DNA of 64,000 nt, taken from contig JAQGPJ010000077.1 of the NCBI GenBank assembly GCA_028293125.1, positions 1 to 64,000 of the forward strand, read 5' to 3'. This document shows positions 8,701-16,480 of the stretch, piece after piece. The position numbers were made by a program, and so were the translations under genes. The notes below the pieces were generated by a model. It saw only the letters and a list, made by a program, of their open reading frames with translations, was not told the DNA's origin and ran no database searches. The number at the start of each line of letters is the position of its first letter. Within the stretch, counting starts at the first letter, position 1. Origin of the DNA: Verrucomicrobiales bacterium. Its GTDB lineage: Bacteria > Verrucomicrobiota > Verrucomicrobiia > Verrucomicrobiales > V1-33.

Positions 8701-9397
8701 CACCGTGGGGCAGCTGCCGCCCGCGGGCGATGACCGGACGGTCCCCCGTGTTTTTCAGCAGCAGCAGGTTCTGAAACCGGAACACGGTCACTCCGCAGTC
8801 CGCCGTCAGATTCTCCAGCACCAGATCCGCCGGGGCCGCCGGTCCCAGTTCCAGCATCTCCAGCACCTGGCCGGGCCCGGGCCCGCCGGACTCGGTCTCG
8901 CCCGCCTCGTTGAGCTGGCCGATCACGCCGCGGGCCTCCGCCGCGGCCCCCATTTTGGTCATGAAGGTCTGAAAGGCAATCAACTCCTCCGCCGGGGAGT
9001 GGGAGCGGGTGATCAGCACATACAGCTGCACCGCCAGCATCACCTTCTCATCCTGCGAAAGCCGCCCGGCCAGTCCCTCCGCCACCCGGTTGAGGTCCTG
9101 CGGCTCCTTCAGGGCGCTGCGGTAAAGCTCCCGCAGCTCCACATACATCGACTCCGGATAGTCATAGCGCAGGAAGCCCAGACTGCTTTCGATCTCCTCC
9201 TCCGAGGCCTCGCCGTCAAAGGTGCTGAACCCCGCATACACCCGGATGATCAGCGGCAGCAGCTGCCGGCGGGAGGGCCGGCCCCGCAGCCGCCGCATCA
9301 CCCGGCGCAGCTGGTCCCCCGGAGCGGCGGACCCTCCCGGCGGGGGCATGGAGCCCAGACGCGGCGGGCGTGAATCATTCAAAGGGGGACTGCTCAT
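5780..9397 (-). CDS. ABCG-like ABC transporter: regulatory N-terminus, ATPase and permease fused
   Basis: About 1205 residues when started at ATG 9397; an in-frame ATG at 9463 would add 22 low-complexity residues. Order of parts: a helical TerB-like region (about 30-150); a beta-rich region (about 180-450) with FHA-like character, ending in SLGEGQYLRC; an ATP-binding cassette with Walker A GPSGSGKSS near 493-501, signature LSSGERKRLNVG and Walker B VFLFDEPTSG; and a C-terminal ABC2-type membrane domain with about six hydrophobic segments. The ATPase-before-permease order and the long regulatory N-terminus recall ABCG half-transporters and the mycobacterial FHA-ABC protein Rv1747. The substrate is unknown. 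It converges on the halogenase gene with a 15-base gap. Identification of the N-terminal domains is tentative. Confidence 0.85.
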   Translation of the reverse strand: MSSPPLNDSRPPRLGSMPPPGGSAAPGDQLRRVMRRLRGRPSRRQLLPLIIRVYAGFSTFDGEASEEEIESSLGFLRYDYPESMYVELRELYRSALKEPQDLNRVAEGLAGRLSQDEKVMLAVQLYVLITRSHSPAEELIAFQTFMTKMGAAAEARGVIGQLNEAGETESGGPGPGQVLEMLELGPAAPADLVLENLTADCGVTVFRFQNLLLLKNTGDRPVIARGRQLPHGGFLRLYEGQRVVMGDVVLDYQDLVFYLNARKGVSSTQLYLGLNSSGSPFVERERSKLSVLLLQFGLQVKVTALKASEIQVDGRLLPRHDSLTVSLSHRMRFPDTSEISFEELRRRAREMGGRFDLSATRTDYLVSNNPSLLRAGDIILSPSLRSEILLRLRCDYDERTGELEIVKTTRAVRVGKSTLKTGDKLQLNDGALISLGEGQYLRCRFGDRIIEEERNIIRQLDVAEVSHRFSRKTPAVEGISFSVRRGEMICVMGPSGSGKSSLLRILAGHLSPGQGRVLLNGMPLYEHLPELCPFISYIPHEDAFDPLLTVEENLLCAAAIRSPHLQAADTVRRVGTKLIELGLHERRERLAGTPEQKNLSSGERKRLNVGMDMITPADVFLFDEPTSGLSSKDSEHVLEIIRGLAHNKIVFVSIHQPSARLFQLFHKAILLDNGGKLVYFGEPSGMLNYFREAWEEQLAGPEGQDSQPRPDFQQPEFIFDVLETPLRDLGGDILYEEDSRGHSAPVRRFSPDFWRDRYQTHLVLSDAQEAMFKNSDTGIFTRHDLPASIDRAGALNDGARIGVMIQRAFLSKFRNRGNLVTTLLEAPLLALLISMVLRYSEDGTYTFASAFHVPTYLFMSLVVAMFLGLTNSADEIIRDRVQLQRERNYNKNVAGYLFGKMLSLGTFALIQNVIYLLIGNAILEIREMFLPHLAWMLATSFCGVAIGLTISSIVRDAKTALNIIPLILIPQIILGGALIKYEEMNRNLDFVYSIRRWINPAEESADKPSNLKVPLICEFMPLRWTYESLILTQGNLNPLARNQQRLNERINELASLKTLSPAQEAEFDHVKEALVQISGLEERNPDALVRRMARIMDEVVRATYDPANHEVRSRDRIVSSESVFENQKIRDLISKAEMERRDFRRRVEPNVFFGNEKRYTLNFFGHRFIDLKTDTLSLNGTMITLWVLMPLFILFLVLRRQLRRV

Positions 9398-9616
9398 GAA
9401 CGGTCGGTCAGGGCTGCGGAAGGCCCGCTGCTGGGCGGGGATCCTGGGGCCTATCCCACGCATTCCCCACCCGGCATTGCAAGCCGCAAGCCGGATGAAT
9501 CCCGCAGCCTTGCGAATGGTTCCCCGCGTGCCGGGACCTTTTTCCGTCAGGCGGAACCTGACAGAAATCCACGCTGCGGAGACCGGGCAGCAGGCACCGG
9601 AACAGAAGTGGACGAC

Positions 9617-10486
9617 TCAGAGCGCCGTGATGGCGCCGTAGCTTTCCGGACGGCGGTCCCGGTAGAACTGCCAAGTGTCACGGACTTCGCGGATGAGGTC
9701 GAGGTCGATGTCCGTGACGAGGACCTCATCCTTGTCGCGGCTGGCGGTATTGATGATCTGGCCACGGGGATCGACCACGTAGCTCTGGCCGTAAAATTCG
9801 CCGATGGCCCAGGGCTGCTCCACGCCCACGCGGTTGATGGCCGCCAGGAAGTAGCCGTTGGCGGCGGCGTGCGCGGGCTGCTCCAGCTTCCAAAGGTATT
9901 CGCTGAGGCCGGCCACGGTGGCGCTGGGATTGAAGACGATCTCCGCCCCATTCAGCCCCAGGCAGCGCGCCCCCTCGGGGAAGTGGCGATCGTAGCAGAT
10001 GTAGAGGCCGATCCGGCCCACGGCGGTTTCAAAAACCGGATACCCGAGATTGCCAGGACGGAAGTAAAATTTCTCCCAGAATCCGGGCAGACAGTGCGGG
10101 ATGTGGCTCTTGCGGTATTTGCCCAGCCACGTGCCGTCGGCATCGATGACACTGGCGGTGTTGTAATACACCCCGGTGTTCTCCACCTCGTAAATGGGCA
10201 CGATGAGCACGATGCCCAGCCGCTTGGCGGTTTCACACATCAGCTGGGTGGTGGGGCCATCCGGAATGCTCTCCGTCAGGGCATACCAGTGCGGCTTTTG
10301 CTCCGCCGGAAAGTAGGGGCCGTAAAACAACTCCTGAAGACAGACCACCTGGCATCCTTTGGCCGCCGCCTCCTCAATGAATTTCAGGTGTTTCTCAATC
10401 ATCGCCGCCTTGATCACCGTCGGATCGGTGTCGCCGGGATGGGTGGTGGTCGCCTGAATGAGGCCGATGCGGACGTTGCGGGGCAT
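9617..10486 (-). CDS. Nitrilase-superfamily carbon-nitrogen hydrolase, beta-ureidopropionase-like
   Basis: A 289-residue cytosolic amidohydrolase with the full catalytic triad of the family: Glu52 (QELFYGPYFP), Lys126 (KYRKSHIP) and Cys164 (YICYDRHFPEG). The stretch GAEIVFNPSATVAGLSEYLW and the later AAINRVGVE closely resemble beta-ureidopropionase (N-carbamoyl-beta-alanine amidohydrolase), the last step of reductive pyrimidine degradation. N-carbamoylputrescine amidase of polyamine synthesis is the main alternative. No other pyrimidine-catabolic or agmatine genes are adjacent. The start at 10486 (MPRNVRIGLIQ) matches the family N-terminus; an upstream in-frame ATG at 10594 adds residues unlike the family. 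Confidence 0.88.
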   Translation of the reverse strand: MPRNVRIGLIQATTTHPGDTDPTVIKAAMIEKHLKFIEEAAAKGCQVVCLQELFYGPYFPAEQKPHWYALTESIPDGPTTQLMCETAKRLGIVLIVPIYEVENTGVYYNTASVIDADGTWLGKYRKSHIPHCLPGFWEKFYFRPGNLGYPVFETAVGRIGLYICYDRHFPEGARCLGLNGAEIVFNPSATVAGLSEYLWKLEQPAHAAANGYFLAAINRVGVEQPWAIGEFYGQSYVVDPRGQIINTASRDKDEVLVTDIDLDLIREVRDTWQFYRDRRPESYGAITAL

Positions 10487-10624
10487 GGGGGGGAGACTGG
10501 CTGGGTTTCCCGTCAGTTCAGCACGGAGCGGGGGAATGTCATGGCCATTTTTAAGCCGTCTGCCTCCGCTGGAAGGGGAAAGCAGGGATTCCAACTTGGA
10601 AAAGGCATAGTGCCCCGCAGCTTG

Positions 10625-11566
10625 TCAGGCCGGGACCCGGTCCTCAAAAACAGCGCGGGCCTGCTGGCTGTCGCGGGCGATCTGGGCTTTGAGGGCGTCC
10701 AGGGAGTCCATCTTCATTTCATCGCGCAGGCGCTGGACAAAGCGGACTTCCACGGTGGCGCCGTAAATGTCGCCGGTGAAGTCAAAAAGGTGAACTTCGA
10801 AATGCCGGGTCACGGAGCCGTCCTCAACCGTCGGGCGCAGTCCGAGATTGGCGACCCCGAAGTGCTGGCGTCCCTCCACGAGGGCTTTGACGGCATAGAC
10901 GCCGATGGGAGGCAGCTGTTCCGCCTCCAGCGCCAGATTGGCGGTGGGAAATCCAAGCTTGCGGGCCAGTTGGCGGCCCTGAATGACGGTGCCCAGAATG
11001 GAATATTCCCGGCCCAGCAACCGGGCGGCGGCGGCGAAATCCCCACGCTCAACAGCGAGCCGCACGCGGGTGCTGCTGACGGGATCCTCGGCCACAATCA
11101 CCGGCGCGACTCCGAAGACACGGAAACCGTTGGCCTGGCCAAGCGCGGTGAGCGTCGCCAGATTCCCGCTGCGGCCCTTTCCAAAAACCCAGGCGCGTCC
11201 CACCGTGATACTGCCCAAGGAAGGGAGGGCGGCTCGGATTTCACTGATAAACACTTCCGGCGACAGAGCCGCCAACGTCTCATTGAACGGAATGATCAGC
11301 AGATGGGAAACCCCCAGCCGCTCCAGAATGAGCTGCTTGTGGTGCGTGGAGGTCAGCAGGCGGGGGGCGGTCTCCGGCCTCAGCACCTTCATGGGATGGG
11401 GATCAAAAGTGACCACCACCGCCGTGCCCCCATCCTCCGCCGCCGCGGCCTGGGCCCGGCGGATGACCTCCTGATGCCCCAGATGCACCCCGTCAAAAAA
11501 CCCCACCGCCAAATGCGCCGGACCGGGAACAGCCGTCAGTTCGGAGAGGTCGGTGAGGATTTTCAT
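10625..11566 (-). CDS. ribF: Bifunctional riboflavin kinase/FAD synthetase
   Basis: A 313-residue enzyme that makes FMN from riboflavin and ATP and then adenylylates FMN to FAD. The N-terminal nucleotidyltransferase domain carries VGFFDGVHLGHQ (about 22-33). The C-terminal flavokinase domain begins near GRQLARKLGFPTANL. Length matches the family (about 310). It is the last gene of the leftward nusA-infB-rbfA-nrnA-truB-ribF cluster, an order common in bacteria. It is separated from truB by the heptamer inverted repeat at 11567-11703, which could change its expression relative to truB. The flavins it makes could in principle serve the halogenase nearby, but that is only proximity. Confidence 0.95.
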   Translation of the reverse strand: MKILTDLSELTAVPGPAHLAVGFFDGVHLGHQEVIRRAQAAAAEDGGTAVVVTFDPHPMKVLRPETAPRLLTSTHHKQLILERLGVSHLLIIPFNETLAALSPEVFISEIRAALPSLGSITVGRAWVFGKGRSGNLATLTALGQANGFRVFGVAPVIVAEDPVSSTRVRLAVERGDFAAAARLLGREYSILGTVIQGRQLARKLGFPTANLALEAEQLPPIGVYAVKALVEGRQHFGVANLGLRPTVEDGSVTRHFEVHLFDFTGDIYGATVEVRFVQRLRDEMKMDSLDALKAQIARDSQQARAVFEDRVPA

Positions 11567-11703
11567 GAGGGGAGCAGGAGAGTTATTGGCTAATAGTTAT
11601 TGGTTATTGGGTATGCTGGAGAGTGGGTAATGGCCATGAGGGGTGGTTTCAAGAAACTGAAACCTAATAACTAATAACCAATAACTAATAACCCTCTCCC
11701 CTC
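11567..11703. repeat. Long inverted repeat built from TTATTRG heptamers
   Basis: The left arm (11567-11612) and right arm (11662-11703) are imperfect inverted copies of each other, and most differences are G-U compatible in RNA. The arms consist of 7-bp units: the right arm reads CTAATAA twice, then CCAATAA, CTAATAA. Both arms end in GAGGGGAG-like sequence next to the coding regions. The loop is about 49 bases. The element fills the whole gap between truB and ribF. Read as RNA, it would form a stem of roughly 40 bp between two cistrons of one operon. It could be a mobile miniature repeat, an mRNA processing site or a protein-binding array. Confidence 0.8.
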
Positions 11704-12430
11704 AAACCCCCCTCAAACGGCTGACGTCGCGGAGGGAGAGGAGTTTGGAGAAGAGCTCCGCGCGGGGGGCGGTTTTCAGTTCATCAAAGGTGACGGTGCG
11801 GCTGAGGTCGAACTTGCCGCTGCGGGTGCGGCGCAGGTTGGCCATGTGGCCGTGGCAGCCGAGAACGTTGCCGATGTCGTGGCAATAGGTGCGGACATAA
11901 AAGCCTTTGCTGCACACCACCCGAAAGCCGATGTCGGGCAGGGCGATGTCCTTGATCTGGTAATGATAAATGGTCACCAGACGCTTTTCGCGCTCCACCT
12001 CCACGCCTTGGCGCGCCAGTTTGTAAAGAGCCACCCCATCCTTTTTAATAGCGCTGACCATGGGGGGGAGCTGGTAGAAATCCCCTTTGAATTGGGCGAA
12101 GGCGGCTTCGATCTCCTCCGGGCTGAAATCACGGACCGGGCTGCTTTCGATCACCTCGCCTTCGGCGTCCTGGGTGGACGTGGACGAGCCGAGGCGCAGT
12201 GTGCCCTCATACTCCTTCTCCTCGGCCATGAGCAGATCCTGGATCTTGGTGGCGCGGCCCACCACGAGGATGAGCAGGCCGGTGGCCATGGGATCGAGGG
12301 TGCCGCAATGGCCGATCTTCTTGGTGCCAAGCGCGCGGCGGGCAACGGCGACAACATCGTGGGAGGTCATGCCTGGCCCCTTGTCGACCAGCAGAACGCC
12401 GTCGATTTCAGGATCAGGGGAGTGTCTCAT
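11702..12430 (-). CDS. truB: tRNA pseudouridine(55) synthase TruB, short form
   Basis: A 242-residue enzyme that converts U55 of the tRNA T-loop to pseudouridine. The catalytic motif HCGTLDPMATG places the nucleophilic aspartate at residue 46; KGFYVRTYCHDIG and the start IDGVLLVDKGPGMTSHDVV are typical. It is clearly shorter than E. coli TruB (about 314) and ends soon after the catalytic domain, so the C-terminal PUA-type domain is missing or vestigial. The start chosen is ATG 12430 because the family N-terminus begins there; the frame extends to 12607 without similarity. The start overlaps the end of nrnA by 17 bases, indicating translational coupling. Confidence 0.94.
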   Translation of the reverse strand: MRHSPDPEIDGVLLVDKGPGMTSHDVVAVARRALGTKKIGHCGTLDPMATGLLILVVGRATKIQDLLMAEEKEYEGTLRLGSSTSTQDAEGEVIESSPVRDFSPEEIEAAFAQFKGDFYQLPPMVSAIKKDGVALYKLARQGVEVEREKRLVTIYHYQIKDIALPDIGFRVVCSKGFYVRTYCHDIGNVLGCHGHMANLRRTRSGKFDLSRTVTFDELKTAPRAELFSKLLSLRDVSRLRGV

Positions 12431-13406
12431 GGAGGGCTTGGAATACGCGGGATTGAGCATCGGAAAGAGGGCCGGCCAAACGGGTGCCGGCGGCCATGGG
12501 GTGTCCTCCGCCGCCAAACCGGGCACACACGCGCCCGACATCGACAGAGGGATCTTTGGAGCGGAGACTGAGACGGATTTTATCATCCGTGCCGGGCAGT
12601 TCCTCAAAAGCCGCGGCGACGACCACGCCCTGAATGCTGCGCAGGTGGTCGATGAGACCCTCGGGATCCTCGGGCCTCATGCCCACGCTCTCTGTCAGGG
12701 CACGGGTGAGAGCCCATGAGGCCACACGGCCGTCATGGGAGATTTGCATGGAGTTCAGCAGGCCGCGCAGCAGCTCCACGCGGCGGAGCGGATAGCTTTC
12801 GTAGGTCTCCCGCGCAAGATCATAGACTTTGACCCCGGCGCGGATGAGGGCGGCGCCGATCTCATAGGTTTTGGCGGTGGTGCCGGAATACTGAAAGGAG
12901 CCGGTGTCCGTGGAGATTGCCACATAAAGGTTGTCAGCGATTTGGGGCGTGATGGGCAGACCGGCGGCTGTGAGGAGATCGAACATGATCTCCCCGGTCG
13001 CGGGCGCGCCGGAGTCGATGTGGTGCAGATCGCCATAACCCTCGTTGGAGACGTGATGGTCAATGTTGATCCACTGCTTCACCCCGGCCAGGGCGGCCAG
13101 GGCATTGGCCCCCAGGCGCTCGCGGTTGGCGCAGTCCACGGCGATGGCAGTCTCCACCTCAATGGTCTGGTCCGGCCTAGCCTGCTCCAGCAGATCGGAA
13201 CCCGGCAGAAACTTCAGCGTTTCCGGCAGCGGGTCCTCATTCAGGATGCGCACCGTCTTCCCCAGATTTTTCAGCGCCATGCCCAGTGCCAGTGAGCTTC
13301 CGATGGCATCTCCGTCCGGCCGGTAATGACTGAGCACAGCGAAGGATGTGCCCGCGCGGAAAAGTTCAGCCAGGTGGTCGAAGGAGGTGTTGGTGCGGAG
13401 GCTCAT
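12414..13406 (-). CDS. nrnA: DHH/DHHA1 phosphoesterase, NrnA-type oligoribonuclease/pAp phosphatase
   Basis: A 330-residue DHH-family enzyme, expected to degrade nano-RNAs and dephosphorylate 3'-phosphoadenosine 5'-phosphate. The N-terminal DHH domain shows SHYRPDGDAIGSS (26-38), AVDCANRE and the name-giving NIDHHVSN. The C-terminal DHHA1 domain carries FGGGGHPMAAG. It sits between rbfA and truB, where nrnA or recJ-like DHH genes are found in many bacteria; here it overlaps truB by 17 bases. The chosen start (ATG 13406) matches the family; upstream in-frame sequence as far as 13544 has no family character. The exact substrate preference cannot be read from sequence. Confidence 0.92.
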   Translation of the reverse strand: MSLRTNTSFDHLAELFRAGTSFAVLSHYRPDGDAIGSSLALGMALKNLGKTVRILNEDPLPETLKFLPGSDLLEQARPDQTIEVETAIAVDCANRERLGANALAALAGVKQWINIDHHVSNEGYGDLHHIDSGAPATGEIMFDLLTAAGLPITPQIADNLYVAISTDTGSFQYSGTTAKTYEIGAALIRAGVKVYDLARETYESYPLRRVELLRGLLNSMQISHDGRVASWALTRALTESVGMRPEDPEGLIDHLRSIQGVVVAAAFEELPGTDDKIRLSLRSKDPSVDVGRVCARFGGGGHPMAAGTRLAGPLSDAQSRVFQALHETLP

Positions 13407-13543
13407 GGATTTGCTGGAGGTTCGGATTGTTCCCGTGGTGGAATACCGCGCCGGAGTGCCAGAGACCCATGTGAAGGGCGGAGTGGCTTTTACAGCAGGC
13501 TGGGAGATCGGACATTCAACGCCGCTCAGCAGCGGAATGATCA

Positions 13544-14077
13544 TCAGCGCCGTGTGCGGCGGCGGAGCTGCGGTGGGCTTTCACCATCTTCAGGCTCATC
13601 GTCATCATCATCGTCCGTCCCGGGGGCGGCGGCGGTTTTCGGAGCGGCGGGAGTTTCCCCAGAAGCAGCTGCTTCAGTGGGCACGGCACCGGTTTCCTCC
13701 TCCGCAGGCGGCTCAGGATTGAGGATGGCGGACTCCACCAGCTGCTTGTCGATCTCCTCCATGAGGGCGGTCACGCGCACGCCGCGCTCCACACTATGGT
13801 CCAGTTTGAAGTGCAGATGGGGAGTGTTGCGCAGGACCACGCGCTTGCTGAGGCGCGAGGAGAGAACACCGCGCGAGGCATTGAGCTGATCCACGGCGGC
13901 CTGCTGTTTGGCGGGGGGGCCAAGCACGCCGATGAAAATGTGGGCGTTGCGCAGATCCGGCGTCAGATCAACATCATTGATGGTGACCAGCACATCCGGA
14001 AAGGCGTGGTCGCGGGCGATCATGGTGCCCAGCTCCTGCTGAATGAGAGCCCGGACTCTGGCGACTCGGTTCGTCAT
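13544..14077 (-). CDS. rbfA: 30S ribosome-binding factor A with acidic tail
   Basis: A 177-residue protein whose first 115 or so residues are RbfA, a single KH-like domain factor needed for 16S rRNA 5'-end maturation and cold adaptation. The start MTNRVARVRALIQQELG and the region DVLVTINDVDLTPDLRNAHIFIGVLG are typical. The C-terminal 60 residues are a low-complexity Ala/Pro/Glu extension with a run of six aspartates and a basic end (RRRTRR), which RbfA of E. coli (133 residues) lacks. It lies downstream of infB with a small hairpin between them, and 137 bases before nrnA. Confidence 0.93.
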   Translation of the reverse strand: MTNRVARVRALIQQELGTMIARDHAFPDVLVTINDVDLTPDLRNAHIFIGVLGPPAKQQAAVDQLNASRGVLSSRLSKRVVLRNTPHLHFKLDHSVERGVRVTALMEEIDKQLVESAILNPEPPAEEETGAVPTEAAASGETPAAPKTAAAPGTDDDDDDEPEDGESPPQLRRRTRR

Positions 14078-14110
14078 GGGAAGGGAGGGATTGGGGGGAA
14101 AGACAGTTGA

Positions 14111-14135
14111 TCCGGCGGATGAGGCATCCGCCGGA
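14111..14135. other. Intercistronic hairpin between infB and rbfA
   Basis: A perfect 11-bp stem with a 3-base loop: TCCGGCGGATG (14111-14121), AGG, CATCCGCCGGA (14125-14135). No U-tract follows in the leftward direction of transcription, so a stability or processing element is more likely than a terminator. Confidence 0.7.
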
Positions 14136-14163
14136 GGTTATGAGGGAACAGCCTGGCGGACGC

Positions 14164-16428
14164 TCAGAGTGTTTGGGCGATCTTCTCGAGCTCGTAACAC
14201 TCAATCACATCGTTGACTTCGTAATCGTTGAAGTCGCCGAGGCGCACGCCGCACTCCATGCCGCTGCGGACCTCCGAGGCATCTTCGGTGAAGCGGCGCA
14301 AAGTCTGGAAACCGCCATCGTAAACCGGCTGTTTGCCGCGCAGCACGCGGGCGCGGGCATTGCGGACCATCTTGCCGTCCGTGACCACACAGCCACCCAC
14401 CCGTCCGCGCTGGATCTTGAAGACCTGCTTGATCGTGGCGTGACCCAGGATCTTCTCGCGGGTGAGCGGATCGAGCAGGCCGAGCATGGCCTCCTCCATC
14501 TGGTCGAGAAGCTCGTAGATGATGGAGTAAAGCTTCACCTGCACGCCTTCGGCCTTGGCCGCTTTCACGGCCTTGGGCTCCACCTTGGTGTTGAAACCCA
14601 CCACCACCGCGTTGGAGGCGGAGGAGAGAAGGATATCGCTTTCCGTGATGGGACCCACCGCGCTGAGGACGAAGTCGATGCTGACCTTGTCGGACTTGAT
14701 CTCCCTCAACTGGGCGATGATGGCTTCCAGCGAGCCCTGAACATCCGTTTTCAGAAGGAGGCGCAGGGATTTGCGCTCGGAGCCTTTGGCGTCCGCAAAG
14801 AGACTTTCCAGCGAGGCGCGTTTCGGCGCCGCCAGCTTGCCGGCGCGGAGTCCGGCGGTGCGCTCATCGCTGAGTTTCTTGGCGTCGCGCTCATTGTCCA
14901 TCTCGACGAGCTCATCCCCGACATTGGGAATGGCCGAGAATCCGGTGACCTCCACGGGAGTGGCGGGACCGGCCTCCTTCACGGAGCGGCCACGGTCGTC
15001 CACCATGCTCTTCACCTTGCCGTAGTGCGGACCGCAGATGAAGGAGGTGCCGACGCGCAGAGTGCCGGTCTGGGGAATGACGCTGGCGGTGGGGCCGCGG
15101 CCGGGCTCGATCCGTGATTCAATGACCATGGCGCGGCAGGCCGCCTTGGGATTGGCGCGCAGCTCGAGGATTTCAGCCTCCAGCAGCGCGCGCTCCAGCA
15201 GTTCCTCGATCCCGATCTTCTTGGTGGCGGAAACCGGCACGCAGCCAATTTCCCCGCCCCAGTCCTCCGGGCTCAGGTCATTCTCCTGCAGCTGGCGCTT
15301 CACTTTGTCAAAATCCGCACTGGGCAGATCGCACTTGTTCATGGCGACCACGATCTTGACGTTGGCGGCCTTGGCGTGGGCGATGGCCTCCTTGGTCTGC
15401 GGCATGATGCCGTCATTGGCGGCGATCACGAGCACCACAATGTCCGTGACCATCGCGCCGCGGGCCCGCATGGCCGTGAAGGCGGCATGGCCCGGAGTGT
15501 CGAGAATGGTGATCTTCTGACCTTTGTAATCGATGCTGTAGGCGGCCACCCCCTGGGTGATGCCCCCGGCTTCCCCGGACGCCACCCGCGACTCCCGGAT
15601 GGCGTCGATCAGGCTGGTCTTGCCATGGTCCACGTGGCCCATGAAGGTAATGATCGGAGCCCGCGGCTTGAGGGTCTCCTCCGGCTCCTCGACAGGGGCC
15701 ACAGGAGCCTGCACGACCTCCTCCACCTTGTGCACGCCCCCGCCTTTTTCGCGTTTTTCACGCTCAAAGATAAAGCCGTGCTTCTCGCAGATTTTGGCCG
15801 CGATGTCAGGTTCGATGGAGACACCGGGATTGGCAAAAATGTCCAGCGCCATCAGATCCTTGATCAGGACAAAAACCTTCTGATTCATTCGGGCCGCGAG
15901 CTCACGGACAATGATGGGAGGCTTGATGGAAATGACGCGGGGATCGTCCGAAGCGTCGTCATCCTCCACCTCGGTGGCGGTGGGAACCGGGGGAGTGACC
16001 GGGGCCGGGGGCGCCGGTTCGACCACGGGGGCCGGTTCCGGTTCCGGCTCGGGCTCCGGCAGGGGGGCCAGCAGAGGAGCCGGCTTACCGCTGAGAGGCA
16101 CGATGGGGCTGATGCTGCTGGGGCGGCGCCGCACCTTCGGCTTGTCGTCGTCGATCAGGGAAAGCACCGCCTTCTTCACCACCGGCGCGGGCGGCGGGGT
16201 GGTGGGGACGGGCACCGGTCCCGGGGCGGAGGCTTCGGTTCCGGGACGCTGGCGGTTGCGGCGGGGCTTTTCGCCAATGAGATCCAGCGTGTCGGCTTTT
16301 TTCACTTCCAAAGAGGGACCGGATTCAGCTCCGGAGGGCGTATGGGCTGGCCGCGATACTGCTTTCCGGGCCGTGGCCGCGGAGTTATCGGGACCGGATG
16401 GACTCTTATTTTTGGATTTCGCGGGCAT
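14164..16428 (-). CDS. infB: Translation initiation factor IF-2
   Basis: A 754-residue GTPase that places initiator tRNA on the 30S subunit and promotes subunit joining. The N-terminal third (about 1-165) is a low-complexity Pro/Ala/Glu/Lys region with [10 protein letters not shown] short IF2_N-like helical domain follows (about 172-225, [19 protein letters not shown]). The G domain has G1 GHVDHGKT (264-271), G3 DTPGHAAFT and G4 NKCD. Domains II, III and the fMet-tRNA-binding C2 domain complete the protein, ending in [11 protein letters not shown]. It lies 52 bases downstream of nusA, the usual order. No ylxR or ylxQ gene is present between them. Confidence 0.97.
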   Translation of the reverse strand: MPAKSKNKSPSGPDNSAATARKAVSRPAHTPSGAESGPSLEVKKADTLDLIGEKPRRNRQRPGTEASAPGPVPVPTTPPPAPVVKKAVLSLIDDDKPKVRRRPSSISPIVPLSGKPAPLLAPLPEPEPEPEPAPVVEPAPPAPVTPPVPTATEVEDDDASDDPRVISIKPPIIVRELAARMNQKVFVLIKDLMALDIFANPGVSIEPDIAAKICEKHGFIFEREKREKGGGVHKVEEVVQAPVAPVEEPEETLKPRAPIITFMGHVDHGKTSLIDAIRESRVASGEAGGITQGVAAYSIDYKGQKITILDTPGHAAFTAMRARGAMVTDIVVLVIAANDGIMPQTKEAIAHAKAANVKIVVAMNKCDLPSADFDKVKRQLQENDLSPEDWGGEIGCVPVSATKKIGIEELLERALLEAEILELRANPKAACRAMVIESRIEPGRGPTASVIPQTGTLRVGTSFICGPHYGKVKSMVDDRGRSVKEAGPATPVEVTGFSAIPNVGDELVEMDNERDAKKLSDERTAGLRAGKLAAPKRASLESLFADAKGSERKSLRLLLKTDVQGSLEAIIAQLREIKSDKVSIDFVLSAVGPITESDILLSSASNAVVVGFNTKVEPKAVKAAKAEGVQVKLYSIIYELLDQMEEAMLGLLDPLTREKILGHATIKQVFKIQRGRVGGCVVTDGKMVRNARARVLRGKQPVYDGGFQTLRRFTEDASEVRSGMECGVRLGDFNDYEVNDVIECYELEKIAQTL

Positions 16429-16480
16429 GCGCTGAGTGGGGTGCCTTCATGGCGTCAGCCGGGCAGGTTTGCAACCCCGG

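Noticed and set aside
6602-9373. Long rightward open frame opposite the ABC transporter
   Set aside because: Antisense shadow caused by high GC at third positions; the ABC protein has clear Walker motifs.
9608-11593. Rightward open frame spanning the amidohydrolase and ribF genes
   Set aside because: It crosses two real genes on the opposite strand and shows no domain.
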